From assembly GCF_021026345.1 (NCBI RefSeq), contig NZ_JAJNCZ010000008.1:62001-126000 (forward strand): DNA of 64,000 nt, read 5' to 3'. This document shows positions 53,700 through 62,301 of the stretch, piece by piece. The notes below the pieces were generated by a model that was not told where the DNA came from, ran no database searches, and was given only the letters and a program-made list of their open reading frames with translations. Origin of the DNA: Rhizobium sp. GN54 (GTDB lineage: Bacteria > Pseudomonadota > Alphaproteobacteria > Rhizobiales > Rhizobiaceae). Both the position numbers and the translations under genes were made by a program. How positions within the stretch are numbered: the first letter of the stretch is position 1; every line of letters begins with the position of its first letter.

Positions 53700-54017
53700 G
53701 GTGTCCCCGATGATGATGGTCCGGCCTGGGAGGCGACCGGGCGTTTCGTCAATACGATCGGCATCCTAGGCATGCGCGATGACGAGTCCATACGCAATGT
53801 TACGCAGGTCGGAAGCGGCCTCGCTGTGTGCATCGGGGCGGGGGCTGGGACGGGTTCCCGGGCCGGTTCCGGCGCCTGCGCCCGGCATTTACCCTTTTTG
53901 CCGGTGCTGCTCCCGCCCTCTATCGCCGCATGAGCGTTTTGTTGCATTGTCTTGGCCATTGAGTCGCATTATCTGACTGCGGCAAGACCTATGAGACAAC
54001 AGGCGGAGAGTTGCCCG
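53700..54017. other. 318-base intergenic region upstream of clpP
   Basis: No ORF of note. A possible clpP promoter is TTGTCT (53947-53952), 16 bases, TTATCT (53969-53974). An AGGCGGAGAG ribosome-binding site precedes the chosen ATG at 54018. The rest is GC-rich without recognisable structure. Confidence 0.4.
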
Positions 54018-54596
54018 ATGAGCGACGAAGAAGAGAAAAAGACCGAGCTGCCGCTCGGCAAGGAAACCGAGGCGAATCTTTTCAAGTCGCGCTCGATCTT
54101 CATCTATGGCGGGATTACCCAGGAGCTGGCGCAGAAGGTCAACTCGCAGCTCGTGGCGCTCGCCGCCGCCAGCGACGAGGATATCCGCATCTTCGTCAAC
54201 TCGCCGGGCGGCCACGTCGAATCCGGCGACAGCATCCATGACATGGTCAAGTTCATCAAGCCGAAGGTCTGGATGATCGGCACCGGCTGGGTCGCCTCCG
54301 CCGGCGCGCTGATCTTCGTCGCCGCGCCGAAGGAGCGCCGCATCTGCCTGCAGAACACGCGCTTCCTGTTGCACCAGCCGTCCGGCGGCACGCGCGGCAT
54401 GGCCTCCGACATCGAGATCCAGGCCCGCGAGATCATCAAGATGAACGAGCGCCTGAACAAGATCTTCGCCGATGCCACCGGCCAGCCGATCGAGAAGATC
54501 GCCAAGGATACCGACCGCGACTACTGGCTCTCGGCCAAGGATGCGATCGAGTACGGCCTCGTCTCGCGCATCGTCACCTCGCAGGCCGATATCTGA
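54018..54596 (+). CDS. clpP: ATP-dependent Clp protease proteolytic subunit
   Basis: The 192-aa serine protease has the catalytic triad Ser95 ([11 protein letters not shown]), His119 (FLLHQPSGG) and Asp168 ([10 protein letters not shown]). The helix [15 protein letters not shown] and [11 protein letters not shown] are typical. It is shorter at the N-terminus than the main ClpP and belongs to the extra ClpP paralogues of rhizobia (ClpP3-like). No clpX or clpA is adjacent. The start at 54018 is favoured by the AGGCGGAGAG site eight bases upstream; an in-frame ATG at 53991 is less supported. Confidence 0.92.
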   Translation: MSDEEEKKTELPLGKETEANLFKSRSIFIYGGITQELAQKVNSQLVALAAASDEDIRIFVNSPGGHVESGDSIHDMVKFIKPKVWMIGTGWVASAGALIFVAAPKERRICLQNTRFLLHQPSGGTRGMASDIEIQAREIIKMNERLNKIFADATGQPIEKIAKDTDRDYWLSAKDAIEYGLVSRIVTSQADI

Positions 54597-54622
54597 TCTT
54601 CGCATCGAGTGCGACCGTCATC

Positions 54623-54654
54623 GAAGCCCTCCCGTGGCGACACGGGAGGGCTTC
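54623..54654 (+). terminator. Strong hairpin after clpP
   Basis: GAAGCCCTCCCGTG, loop GCGA, CACGGGAGGGCTTC form a perfect 14-base stem with a stable GNRA-type tetraloop 26 bases after the clpP stop. The T-run is weak (CCCCGTTT). The lipoprotein gene on the other strand ends 50 bases farther on, so it may also serve that gene. Confidence 0.75.
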
Positions 54655-54703
54655 CCCGTTTCGGGGCCTTGCGAGAACGCGAAACCACCGGGTCTCCAAG
54701 GCG

Positions 54704-54904
54704 CTACCAGCCCGGCGTCGCCGGTGTCACTTCCATGCCCATCTGGCGGGCATAGACGCAGGAATCGTAGTTCGTGTTGGCGGGGCCACCGAAACGGAGG
54801 GAGCAATAGCGGTTGGCCTCGAGCGTCTTCTGGCTCGGCGGGTTGGATTGGCAGCCGGCTGCCAGCACGGCAAGGGCTGCCAACAGGACGTAACGCAACT
54901 TCAT
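54704..54904 (-). CDS. Small putative lipoprotein
   Basis: The 66-aa protein has a lipoprotein signal peptide with the lipobox LAAGC (Cys18) and a short mature part with CSLRFGGPANTNYDSCVYAR, holding two more cysteines that could form a disulfide. No family is recognised. It is predicted to be anchored in the outer or inner membrane. It lies divergent from the leuA leader region. Confidence 0.78.
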   Translation of the reverse strand: MKLRYVLLAALAVLAAGCQSNPPSQKTLEANRYCSLRFGGPANTNYDSCVYARQMGMEVTPATPGW

Positions 54905-55029
54905 CGTAGCATATCCTCAAGATGGCCGCCCGATCGGCGCCGGCGCAAAGACTAATGCCGGCGGGGCCTTTTCACAAATCATCTTGCCGCGACTTGCACG
55001 GTCCCTGCTTCGCCGTTATAAGCCGGTCC

Positions 55030-55155
55030 ATGTCCAAGCGCGCAAGCATCATCGCCGATCGCATTTCGCACAGCCGCCAGGCTGTGTCCGATCGTGCGCG
55101 CAGCTTCACCTCGCTCCTTCTTCTCGGCCTTACGCGCGGTTGCCGGGTTCTTTGA
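55030..55155 (+). CDS. Candidate leuA leader peptide, leucine-rich end
   Basis: A 41-codon ORF that ends SFTSLLLLGLTRGCRVL: four consecutive Leu codons and a fifth after Gly, 166 bases before the leuA start. This is the pattern of a leucine attenuator. The N-terminal half is not obviously needed, and a shorter start (a GTG near 55084) is possible. A hairpin overlaps its stop. There is no strong T-run, so the mechanism is unclear. Confidence 0.55.
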   Translation: MSKRASIIADRISHSRQAVSDRARSFTSLLLLGLTRGCRVL

Positions 55156-55199
55156 GGAGCGCCCGGTGGCCGAAAAGCCCACCGGCACCAGTGCTCCTC
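55154..55199 (+). promoter_or_regulatory. Hairpin region following the Leu-rich leader
   Basis: GAGGAGC (55154-55160) pairs with GCTCCTC (55193-55199), and inside it CCGGTGG (55163-55169) pairs with CCACCGG (55179-55185). The structure overlaps the leader stop codon and could be the attenuator. It lacks a T-run on the plus strand. Confidence 0.4.
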
Positions 55200-55320
55200 G
55201 CCTCAACCCCTATCGTAAATCCGCCCCGAGGCTCCACGAGAGCAGCATTCGCCGTCGCCAAGCGCAGATCAATCCGCTATGAGGCTGCAGGCGAAAGCCG
55301 GGATGAGAAGAGACATTCAG

Positions 55321-57030
55321 ATGAGCGTCAATAGCCAGACCCCCAATCACGGCATGCCGAACGCATCGGCAAAGTACCAGCCCTATCCGCAGGTGAACAT
55401 TCCGGACCGCACCTGGCCCGGGAAGACTATCACGAAGGCCCCGGTCTGGTGTTCGGTCGACCTGCGCGACGGCAACCAGTCGCTGGTCAACCCGATGGGC
55501 CACGACCGCAAGGCCCGTATGTTCCAGCTGCTGCTGGACATGAACTTCAAGGAGATCGAGATCGGCTTTCCGTCCGCCTCGCAGACGGATTTCGATTTCG
55601 CCCGCTGGTGCGTCGAGGAGGGCAACGTGCCCGACGACGTCTCGCTGCAGGTGCTCGTCCAGTGCCGGCCGGAGCTGATCACCCGCACCTTTGAGGCGTT
55701 GGAGGGCGCAAACCGACCGATCATCCATTTCTACAATTCCACCAGCGAATTGCAGCGCCGCGTGGTGTTTGCGAAGGACGTGCACGGCATCAAGCAGATC
55801 GCCACCGACGCTGCCGAAATGATCATGGAAATGGCGGCGAAGGCCGGCGGCGACTACCGGTTCGAATATTCGCCGGAGAGCTTCACCGGCACGGAGCTGG
55901 AGGTCGCGCTGGAAATTTGCAACGCGGTGACCGAGATCGTCCGCCCGACGGCCGAGAACAAGCTGATCATCAACCTGCCATCCACCGTCGAAATGGCGAC
56001 GCCGAACGTCTATGCCGACCAGATCGAATGGATGTGCCGCAACCTCGACAACCGCGAGAACCTGATCATCTCGCTGCATCCGCATAACGACCGCGGCACC
56101 GGCATCGCCGCCACAGAACTTGGCCTGATGGCGGGCGCCGACCGTGTCGAAGGCACCCTGTTCGGCAATGGCGAGCGCACCGGCAATGTCGACGTCGTCA
56201 CGCTGGCGCTGAACATGTACACGCAAGGGGTCGATCCGGAACTCGACTGCTCGGACATCGAGCGCGTCAAGGCGGTCTACGAGTATTCGAACGAGATGGT
56301 GATCCCCGAGCGTCATCCCTATGTCGGCGAACTGGTCTACACGGCCTTCTCCGGCTCGCACCAGGATGCGATCAACAAGGGCATGAAGGCGATCAAAACG
56401 GCCAACAAGTCGCTCTGGGAGGTGCCCTACCTGCCGATCGACCCGCAGGACGTCGGCCGCAGCTACGAGGCGATCATCCGCATCAACTCGCAATCGGGCA
56501 AGGGCGGCATCGCCTATATCCTGCAGCAGGACCACGGCATCAACCTGCCGCGCAACCTGCAGGTGGAGTTCCGCGAGGATATCCAGCGGATCACCGACGA
56601 GGAGGGCGTGGAACTGCCCTCGAAGCGCATCTACGAGCGCTTCCTCGAGCGCTACGTGACCCAGCCTGACGCACGCCTGCGTTTCGTCGACCACCACACC
56701 TATCCCGATACCGCCCACAAGGGCGTGCGCATCGTCGCAGCCGAGATCACCGACCGCGGCGAGACCAAGCGCATCGAGGGACAGGGCACCGGGCCGATCG
56801 ACGGCTTCATCCATGCGCTCTCGATCTATACCGGCGTCGAGATGTCGGTGGTGGACTATTCCGAGCATTCGCTGCAGCGCGGATCGAACGCGGCGGCCAT
56901 CGCCTATGTCGAGATCGCCTATCCGGGCGGAAAGCTGTTCGGCGTCGGCATCAACACCAACATCGTCACCGCTTCGCTCGAAGCGATCGTGTCCGCCGCC
57001 AACCGGGTGCTGGAGGAAACGGCAGGCTGA
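55321..57030 (+). CDS. leuA: 2-isopropylmalate synthase
   Basis: The 569-aa enzyme condenses acetyl-CoA with 2-ketoisovalerate, the first committed step of leucine synthesis. The catalytic motif WCSVDLRDGNQ and the metal-binding SLHPHNDRGTGIAATE are present, with a C-terminal leucine-regulatory domain (GTGPIDGFIHALSIYTG). Length fits the longer class of bacterial IPMS. I start at MSVNSQTPNHG; ATGs at 55279 and 55303 are also in frame. The Leu-rich leader upstream suggests attenuation, and a terminator follows. Confidence 0.95.
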   Translation: MSVNSQTPNHGMPNASAKYQPYPQVNIPDRTWPGKTITKAPVWCSVDLRDGNQSLVNPMGHDRKARMFQLLLDMNFKEIEIGFPSASQTDFDFARWCVEEGNVPDDVSLQVLVQCRPELITRTFEALEGANRPIIHFYNSTSELQRRVVFAKDVHGIKQIATDAAEMIMEMAAKAGGDYRFEYSPESFTGTELEVALEICNAVTEIVRPTAENKLIINLPSTVEMATPNVYADQIEWMCRNLDNRENLIISLHPHNDRGTGIAATELGLMAGADRVEGTLFGNGERTGNVDVVTLALNMYTQGVDPELDCSDIERVKAVYEYSNEMVIPERHPYVGELVYTAFSGSHQDAINKGMKAIKTANKSLWEVPYLPIDPQDVGRSYEAIIRINSQSGKGGIAYILQQDHGINLPRNLQVEFREDIQRITDEEGVELPSKRIYERFLERYVTQPDARLRFVDHHTYPDTAHKGVRIVAAEITDRGETKRIEGQGTGPIDGFIHALSIYTGVEMSVVDYSEHSLQRGSNAAAIAYVEIAYPGGKLFGVGINTNIVTASLEAIVSAANRVLEETAG

Positions 57031-57056
57031 GCCCTGCACGACCTGACGCTTCATCG

Positions 57057-57081
57057 GGCCGCTCCGCCACACGGGGCGGCC
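57057..57081 (+). terminator. leuA terminator
   Basis: GGCCGCTCCG (57057-57066) and CGGGGCGGCC (57072-57081) form a 10-base stem with one G-U pair, loop CCACA, followed by TTGTCGTTT. It lies 26 bases after the leuA stop. Confidence 0.7.
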
Positions 57082-57173
57082 TTGTCGTTTCAGGAGAGGG
57101 AAAGAAGGCTGCGGCGCATCCGGTGCCGGCGTCCGGCAAGGATTGCCCGGCCGGGATTGCGGCAGGCAGCCGT

Positions 57174-58016
57174 TCAGATCGTCTGGGCGATGGTTGCGGC
57201 CAGCGCGTCTAGCTCGGGCTCCGAGGACGGGCCGACGAAGGCAAAGGCGGCGTTGCGGTCCTGCCAGGAGACGAGGCCGAGATCGTTGCGAATGGTGACT
57301 GCGGGCTCCGTGCGCGCCGCCACGGCATCGCCCCGCTGGAAGCAGACGGCGAAGACATGGCCATCCGCATCGCGGTAGATCAGCTGCCCCGTCGGCTGAC
57401 CGCCGGCGACGAGAAGGCGGGCGCCCTCGAAGGTGAGGCCGTTGTCGCTGAGATCGGGAATGGTGAAATCGACGCCGACCGCGGTGGTCAGCCACTGGGT
57501 GATATGCTGGCTCTCGCGCGCCGGCACCTCGACGAGATGCAGGGACTGGCGGGCGTAGATACGGTGGTGGTCGGCGATATCGTCCAGCCAGTTGCGCGCC
57601 GCCGCTGTCTGTGCGGTAGGGGCGGCAGGCGGAGGTTTCCAGATCCCGAGCAGGTAGCCGGCGCCGGCGCCGGCCAGCAGGAGGACCAGTCCCGCTGCCG
57701 CCAGGCGGGCGCGGTTGTCGCGTACGGGAGGCTCCTTCGGCGGCAGGCTCCTCAGGGCCGGGCCGCGCTCGTGGCCGATGTCGATCGAGGCCTGCTTGAT
57801 GCTGCGGACGAGATCGAGGGGGACCGGTTCGTGCAGCATGTCCTCGAATGCCTTGCGGCCGAGATCGCTGCCGAGCTTGAGGCGGTTGAAAAGCGTGCGC
57901 GCCTTTTCGTCGCGCGCGAGGATCCCGTCGATCTCCCGCACCTCCGACTGCGTCAACTGGCCGTCCAGGTAGGCGGACAGGCGGACTTCCAGCGGTAGAC
58001 CCTGCGTGCCTTCCAA
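57174..58016 (-). CDS. Membrane-bound anti-sigma factor
   Basis: The 280-aa protein has an N-terminal anti-sigma domain (LSAYLDGQLTQSEVREIDGI), one transmembrane segment (residues about 103-122, RLAAAGLVLLLAGAGAGYLL) and a periplasmic C-terminal domain. The usual zinc-binding HxxxCxxC motif of ZAS anti-sigma factors is absent. It lies three bases downstream of an ECF sigma gene, its likely partner. The signal is unknown; it is probably released by envelope stress. Confidence 0.85.
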   Translation of the reverse strand: MEGTQGLPLEVRLSAYLDGQLTQSEVREIDGILARDEKARTLFNRLKLGSDLGRKAFEDMLHEPVPLDLVRSIKQASIDIGHERGPALRSLPPKEPPVRDNRARLAAAGLVLLLAGAGAGYLLGIWKPPPAAPTAQTAAARNWLDDIADHHRIYARQSLHLVEVPARESQHITQWLTTAVGVDFTIPDLSDNGLTFEGARLLVAGGQPTGQLIYRDADGHVFAVCFQRGDAVAARTEPAVTIRNDLGLVSWQDRNAAFAFVGPSSEPELDALAATIAQTI

Positions 58017-58019
58017 AGC

Positions 58020-58538
58020 TCAGGTCCTTCTTTCTGACTGTTCGGAGATCATGGCGGCGAGGCGTATGCGTGCGGTCGAAAGCCTGCTCATCACCGTGCC
58101 GATCGGAATTCCCAGGATATCCGCTGCCTCGCGGTAGCTGTGTCCTTCGACGTTGACGAGAAGGAACACGCTGGAGAGGCCTTCCGGCATGGTCATGATC
58201 ATTCTGTGCAATTGCTTGGCGTAGACGGCCTTGTCTGCAGACGCCTCGATGTGCAGGTCGTCCTGCTCGGCAAAGTCGACAGTCCCCGATCCCGTGCGGA
58301 CTTTCCGCTTCCTGACCTCGTCCACCCAGAGGTTGCGGGTCATGGCATAGACCCAGCTTTCGAGCCGTCCTTCCCCGTTCCAGAGATGGCTGCGGGTAAT
58401 GGCGCGTTCACAGGCCTCCTGGACGAGATCGTCTGCATCGCTGGCGTTTCTTGTCAACGTCATGGCAAAGCGGCGCAATTTCGGCAGAATACCAACCAAT
58501 TCACGCCGGAATTCATCTGATTCTGCCGACTGACGCAT
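58020..58538 (-). CDS. ECF RNA polymerase sigma factor (RpoE-like)
   Basis: The 172-aa sigma-70-family factor has region 2 (LTRNASDADDLVQEACERAI, then GRLESWVYAMTRNLWVDEVR) and region 4 (PEGLSSVFLLVNVEGHSYRE, then LGIPIGTVMSRLSTARIRL). It is a typical short ECF factor and is encoded just before its membrane-bound anti-sigma factor. The regulon cannot be derived from the sequence. Confidence 0.92.
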   Translation of the reverse strand: MRQSAESDEFRRELVGILPKLRRFAMTLTRNASDADDLVQEACERAITRSHLWNGEGRLESWVYAMTRNLWVDEVRKRKVRTGSGTVDFAEQDDLHIEASADKAVYAKQLHRMIMTMPEGLSSVFLLVNVEGHSYREAADILGIPIGTVMSRLSTARIRLAAMISEQSERRT

Positions 58539-58749
58539 TGCCTTCCCAAGGGGACGTTCGAGATCCGATCAATATTCACGGTAAGCGGGGTGTGTCTTCT
58601 GGTATGAAGCATCCACCCTTTGCTGCGCAAGCTGAAACCGGCCCAGAATAGGGAGTTTCTATGCCGGCGTTCAAGCCTGTCCTTTTGGGGAAGGGGGCCG
58701 CCCGGGGCCGGCGGGCCGATCTGCAGGCCCTTTATTCCCCTTGTTCCCC

Positions 58750-59664
58750 TTATTCCCCGGGCTGGAAGCGGGTGGTCTCGGCCAGCAGCAGGTCGTCGCC
58801 GTACTGGTCCAGTTCGTAGCGCTCGCGCAGGAGGTTCCAGTGGCCGGGGCCGCCGGAGATGGAGAACATGTTGTAGCCCCCCGGCGGCTTGTGGCCGCCC
58901 GGTCCCTGCGAGGCCGAGGCGATCCCGACCACCGGGACGGGCCCGTTCGCGGCCCTGAGCCAATGGACCGTGTTGAGGTGGGTATGGCCGTGCAGCACCA
59001 GTTCCGCGCCGCCGGACGAGATGGTGGCGGCGAAGCGGCGGATGCCGATCATCCGCTTGTGGAACGAGGTGGCGCCTTCGATCGGGGGATGGTGGATCAT
59101 GACGACGCGGAACAGGCCGGCCTCGCCGGCTGCGCGCAATAGGTTGACGGTCTCGCGCGCCTGGCGGCGGCCGAAATATCCGCTGGCCGCGAAAGGGGGC
59201 GTGGCCACGGCCGTCGAACAGCCGATGATGGCGACGTTGTCGCGCACGCGCAGATAGGGAAAAACATGGAAGTCCTCGTCCCAGTCGGCCGGGTGGTTGT
59301 CGCCGCGCATATAGGCATACCAGCTCTTCGTCGAGCGTTCGTAGGCGCCGGGAACATAGGCATCGTGGTTTCCCGGAACGACGGAGACGTTCTCCGGCTT
59401 GCCGATCGTCTCCAGCCATTTCGCGACCGTGTCGATCTCGATCCTGGCGGCAAGGTTGACGAGGTCGCCGGTGATGGCGAGATGGTCCGGATCGCGGCGC
59501 TCGATGTCGTTCATCACGATGTCGAGGGTATTGGCGAAGAGATGGCGGCGCCGGTTGCGATGCCAGTTGACGAAACCGGTGATTCTCTTCGATGCCAGTT
59601 CCAGAAGGGTGAGGGCGGGCAGGGGGCCCAGATGAATGTCGGAAGCGTGCGCGAGACGGAACAT
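58750..59664 (-). CDS. Metallophosphoesterase (calcineurin-like)
   Basis: The 304-aa phosphoesterase has all metal-ligand motifs in order: FRLAHASDIHLGP (Asp9, His11), AITGDLVN, VVPGNHDAYV, VVMIHHPPIEG and LVLHGHTHLN. Related proteins include cyclic nucleotide phosphodiesterases and UDP-diacylglucosamine hydrolases, but the substrate is unknown. I start at 59664 (MFRLAHASD), where the family begins; an ATG nine codons upstream is in frame. Confidence 0.92.
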   Translation of the reverse strand: MFRLAHASDIHLGPLPALTLLELASKRITGFVNWHRNRRRHLFANTLDIVMNDIERRDPDHLAITGDLVNLAARIEIDTVAKWLETIGKPENVSVVPGNHDAYVPGAYERSTKSWYAYMRGDNHPADWDEDFHVFPYLRVRDNVAIIGCSTAVATPPFAASGYFGRRQARETVNLLRAAGEAGLFRVVMIHHPPIEGATSFHKRMIGIRRFAATISSGGAELVLHGHTHLNTVHWLRAANGPVPVVGIASASQGPGGHKPPGGYNMFSISGGPGHWNLLRERYELDQYGDDLLLAETTRFQPGE

Positions 59665-59841
59665 GGCCTTCAATAGACCAAGTTGGATCATGAGGGAAAT
59701 GCCGGGTGCACGGATTCGTTGTCGGGCGGAAGCCGGGGCCGCGCCTTGCGCGTGGACAAGGAGTGCGGTCCGCCGGCGCGCCTTGATTCCGGCACGGTCG
59801 GCGACGAAGCCTGTGTAATGGACCGGACAGAGAGGATCGGC

Positions 59842-60333
59842 ATGCAGAGCGAACGACCGCCGGAGAAGCGGAACCTGTGGGCGCGACTGGTGACGCGCAT
59901 GGTGCACGGCTATTTCGCCTATGCCCGCGGCATGACGCTCGGGGTGCGGGCGGCGTGCTTCGACGCCGAGGGCCGCGTCTTCCTCGTGCGCCACAGCTAC
60001 GTGCCCGGCTGGCATCTGCCCGGCGGTGGGGTGGAGCGGCGCGAGACGGCGCTGCAGGCGCTTGCGAAGGAGATGCGGGAGGAGGGCAACCTTGTCACCG
60101 GCGATCCGCCGCAGCTGTTCCACGTCTATTTCAACCGCGGCACCAGCAAGCGCGACCATGTGATCTTCTACGTCTGCCGGAACGTGCGCCAGAGCGCGCC
60201 GAAGATGGCGGACCGCGAGATCGTGGAGGCGCAGTTCTTCGCACCAGACGCCCTGCCGCCGGGAACGACGCCGGCGACGCGGCGCCGGCTGGAGGAGGTG
60301 GCCGGCCGCGCGACGCCGGCCGACCTCTGGTAG
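59842..60333 (+). CDS. Nudix hydrolase
   Basis: The 163-aa protein has the Nudix box GGGVERRETALQALAKEMREEGN. The box fits the consensus except that Lys replaces the Arg before the EMREEG segment. An N-terminal HLPGGGVE and the C-terminal DRDI-like region (MADREIVEAQFFAPDAL) resemble pyrophosphohydrolases of nucleoside diphosphate-linked compounds. The substrate is unknown. The start at 59842 has GAGAGG upstream. Confidence 0.88.
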   Translation: MQSERPPEKRNLWARLVTRMVHGYFAYARGMTLGVRAACFDAEGRVFLVRHSYVPGWHLPGGGVERRETALQALAKEMREEGNLVTGDPPQLFHVYFNRGTSKRDHVIFYVCRNVRQSAPKMADREIVEAQFFAPDALPPGTTPATRRRLEEVAGRATPADLW

Positions 60334-60357
60334 GGCTTTTTCCGGCGCTGGCCGGGA

Positions 60358-61356
60358 TCAGGCGGCCAGCAGCCGCTCGCGGTCGTGCGGGGCGGCAAAA
60401 TCCAGCTCAGGCCCGGCCGGCACGATGCCGGTCGGATTGATGGTCAGGTGGCTGCGGTAGTAGTGGGTCTTGATGTGGTCGATGTTCACCGTCTCCGCCA
60501 CGCCGGGGACCTGGTAGAGGTCGCGCAGGTAGCCCGACAGGTTGGGATAGTCGGCGATCCGCCGGATGTTGCACTTGAAGTGGCCGACATAGACCGCGTC
60601 GAAGCGCACCAGCGTGGTGAACAGGCGCCAGTCGGCCTCGGTGATGCTGTCGCCCGTCAGGTAGCGCCGGCCGGCCAGCCGCTCTTCCAGCGCGTCGAGC
60701 GTTTCAAACAGCGCCCAGACGTTTTTCTCGTAGGCCTCCTGGGTGGTGGCGAAGCCGGCCTTGTAGACGCCGTTGTTCACCGTGTCGTAGATCGTCTCGT
60801 TCAGGGCGTCGATCTCGGCGCGCAGGGAGGCGGGGTAGTAGTCGTCGCGCGAGCCGGTGATCCCGTCGAAGGCGGAATTGAACATGCGGATGATCTCGGC
60901 GGATTCGTTGGACACCATCCGGCTCTCCTTCCTGTCCCAGAGAACGGGCACGGTGACCCGGCCGCTATAGTGCGGATCGGCCTTCAGGTAGACCTTCCAC
61001 AAGGTCTCGGCGCCGAACAGAGGGTCGACGGTGCCGCCGTCCACCCCTTCGCCCGGGCGCTTGAATTCCCAGCCGTTCGACAGCATCACCGGATCGACGA
61101 CAGAGACCGGGATCAGGTCCTCGAGTTTCTTCAGCTTGCGGAAGATCAGGGTGCGGTGCGCCCAGGGGCAGGCGAGCGAGACATAGAGGTGGTAGCGCCC
61201 GGCCTCCGCCGCGAAACCGCCTTCGCCGGTGGGACCGGGCGCGCCGTCGGGCGTGATCCAGTTGCGGAACTGCGAGGCTGCGCGCTCGAAATGACCGCGG
61301 GTGGACTTCGTGTCGTACCAGACGTCATGCCAGACGCCGTCTACCAGCTTTCCCAT
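60358..61356 (-). CDS. Glutathionyl-hydroquinone reductase (Xi-class GST)
   Basis: The 332-aa protein is the YqjG/ECM4 type: the catalytic Cys63 lies in YVSLACPWAHRTLIFRKLK, and the C-terminal domain has TLVRFDAVYVGHFKCN, diagnostic of Xi-class enzymes. These reduce glutathionyl-hydroquinones and help in quinone detoxification. GAAGGAG precedes the ATG at 61356. The upstream extension to 61377 has no support. Confidence 0.93.
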   Translation of the reverse strand: MGKLVDGVWHDVWYDTKSTRGHFERAASQFRNWITPDGAPGPTGEGGFAAEAGRYHLYVSLACPWAHRTLIFRKLKKLEDLIPVSVVDPVMLSNGWEFKRPGEGVDGGTVDPLFGAETLWKVYLKADPHYSGRVTVPVLWDRKESRMVSNESAEIIRMFNSAFDGITGSRDDYYPASLRAEIDALNETIYDTVNNGVYKAGFATTQEAYEKNVWALFETLDALEERLAGRRYLTGDSITEADWRLFTTLVRFDAVYVGHFKCNIRRIADYPNLSGYLRDLYQVPGVAETVNIDHIKTHYYRSHLTINPTGIVPAGPELDFAAPHDRERLLAA

Positions 61357-61638
61357 GCCTGTCTCCTTCGGCGCCATCGCCGCGTTTTCATGATGTCTAG
61401 ATAGTTGAACGGTCGAGGGGGACTAGGCACTATTTTCTGAACAGTGCGTTTTGGGCTTTGACGGGCGGCGATTTTCTGCTATCCGCGCTGGTCAGGATTT
61501 TCATGCCGCCGTGGCATGATCGGAACGACCGGACAGAACGATGTTCTTTGCAGGAAACCCGCGACGACGCTGATGCACGTGACGCCTCCCTAAGAGGCGA
61601 AGCCATCTCCTATTGTCTCGCACACGGTTCCTGTCCCC

Positions 61639-62184
61639 ATGCCCAAGCACGACCTCGTCTACCTGACCGAAGACGCGTCCCACGACGCAGCCATCGAACT
61701 CATCAACGAAGAAGCCTTCGGCCCCGGCCGGCACGTGCGTGCCGCAGCTCGGATCCGCGAGCAGGGGCCGCACGACCTGTCGCTCTCCTTCATCTGCACG
61801 GACGACGGCGAGACGATCGCTTCGGTGCGGATGACGCCGGTGACGGCGGGTTCGGTGAAGGGCCACCTGCTCGGCCCGCTCGCCGTCCGGCCCTCGCACA
61901 AGAACCGGGGCATCGGCCGCGAGCTGGTGCGGATCGCGGTGGAGGCGGCCCGGCGGAAGGGTTCTGAGGCCGTCATCCTCGTCGGCGATCCGCCCTATTA
62001 TGGCCCGCTCGGCTTCGAAAAGGTCGCCTACAACGCGCTGGCCTTCCCCGGCCCGGTGGACCCGAACCGGGTGCTGGTCGTCCCCATCGCCGCCGATACG
62101 CACGCGCGGCTGAAGGGGGAGATCGGCTGGCGGCCCTACGATGAGGCTGGGGCCGGTCCGGTCGCGTTCGCACAGGCGAGCTGA
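61639..62184 (+). CDS. GNAT-family N-acetyltransferase
   Basis: The 181-aa protein has the acetyl-CoA-binding motif GPLAVRPSHKNRGIGRELVR and the later VGDPPYYGPLGFEKV (motif B). The family is broad; VGDPPYYGPLGF is common in a subgroup of small-molecule acetyltransferases. The substrate is unknown. It stands alone before a terminator. Confidence 0.9.
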   Translation: MPKHDLVYLTEDASHDAAIELINEEAFGPGRHVRAAARIREQGPHDLSLSFICTDDGETIASVRMTPVTAGSVKGHLLGPLAVRPSHKNRGIGRELVRIAVEAARRKGSEAVILVGDPPYYGPLGFEKVAYNALAFPGPVDPNRVLVVPIAADTHARLKGEIGWRPYDEAGAGPVAFAQAS

Positions 62185-62202
62185 CGCGGCCTGCTGCGCT
62201 CT

Positions 62203-62239
62203 GGAGTCTGTCAGCTTCATACTGAAGCAGTCAGACTCC
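62203..62239 (+). terminator. Terminator of the GNAT gene
   Basis: GGAGTCTG and CAGACTCC form the outer eight-base stem; GCTTCA-TAC-TGAAGC lies inside it. A T-rich stretch (GCTTTCTTTGTT) follows. It is 19 bases after the acetyltransferase stop. Confidence 0.8.
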
Positions 62240-62301
62240 CGCTTTCTTTGTTATCGTTTGTCTTTTCGGGAAAACCGGATTCCACTTTTCCCTGACAAAT
62301 C

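Noticed and set aside
55210-57495. 761-aa minus-strand frame across leuA
   Set aside because: It is a high-GC shadow of leuA with an arginine/aspartate/valine-rich composition and no recognisable domain.
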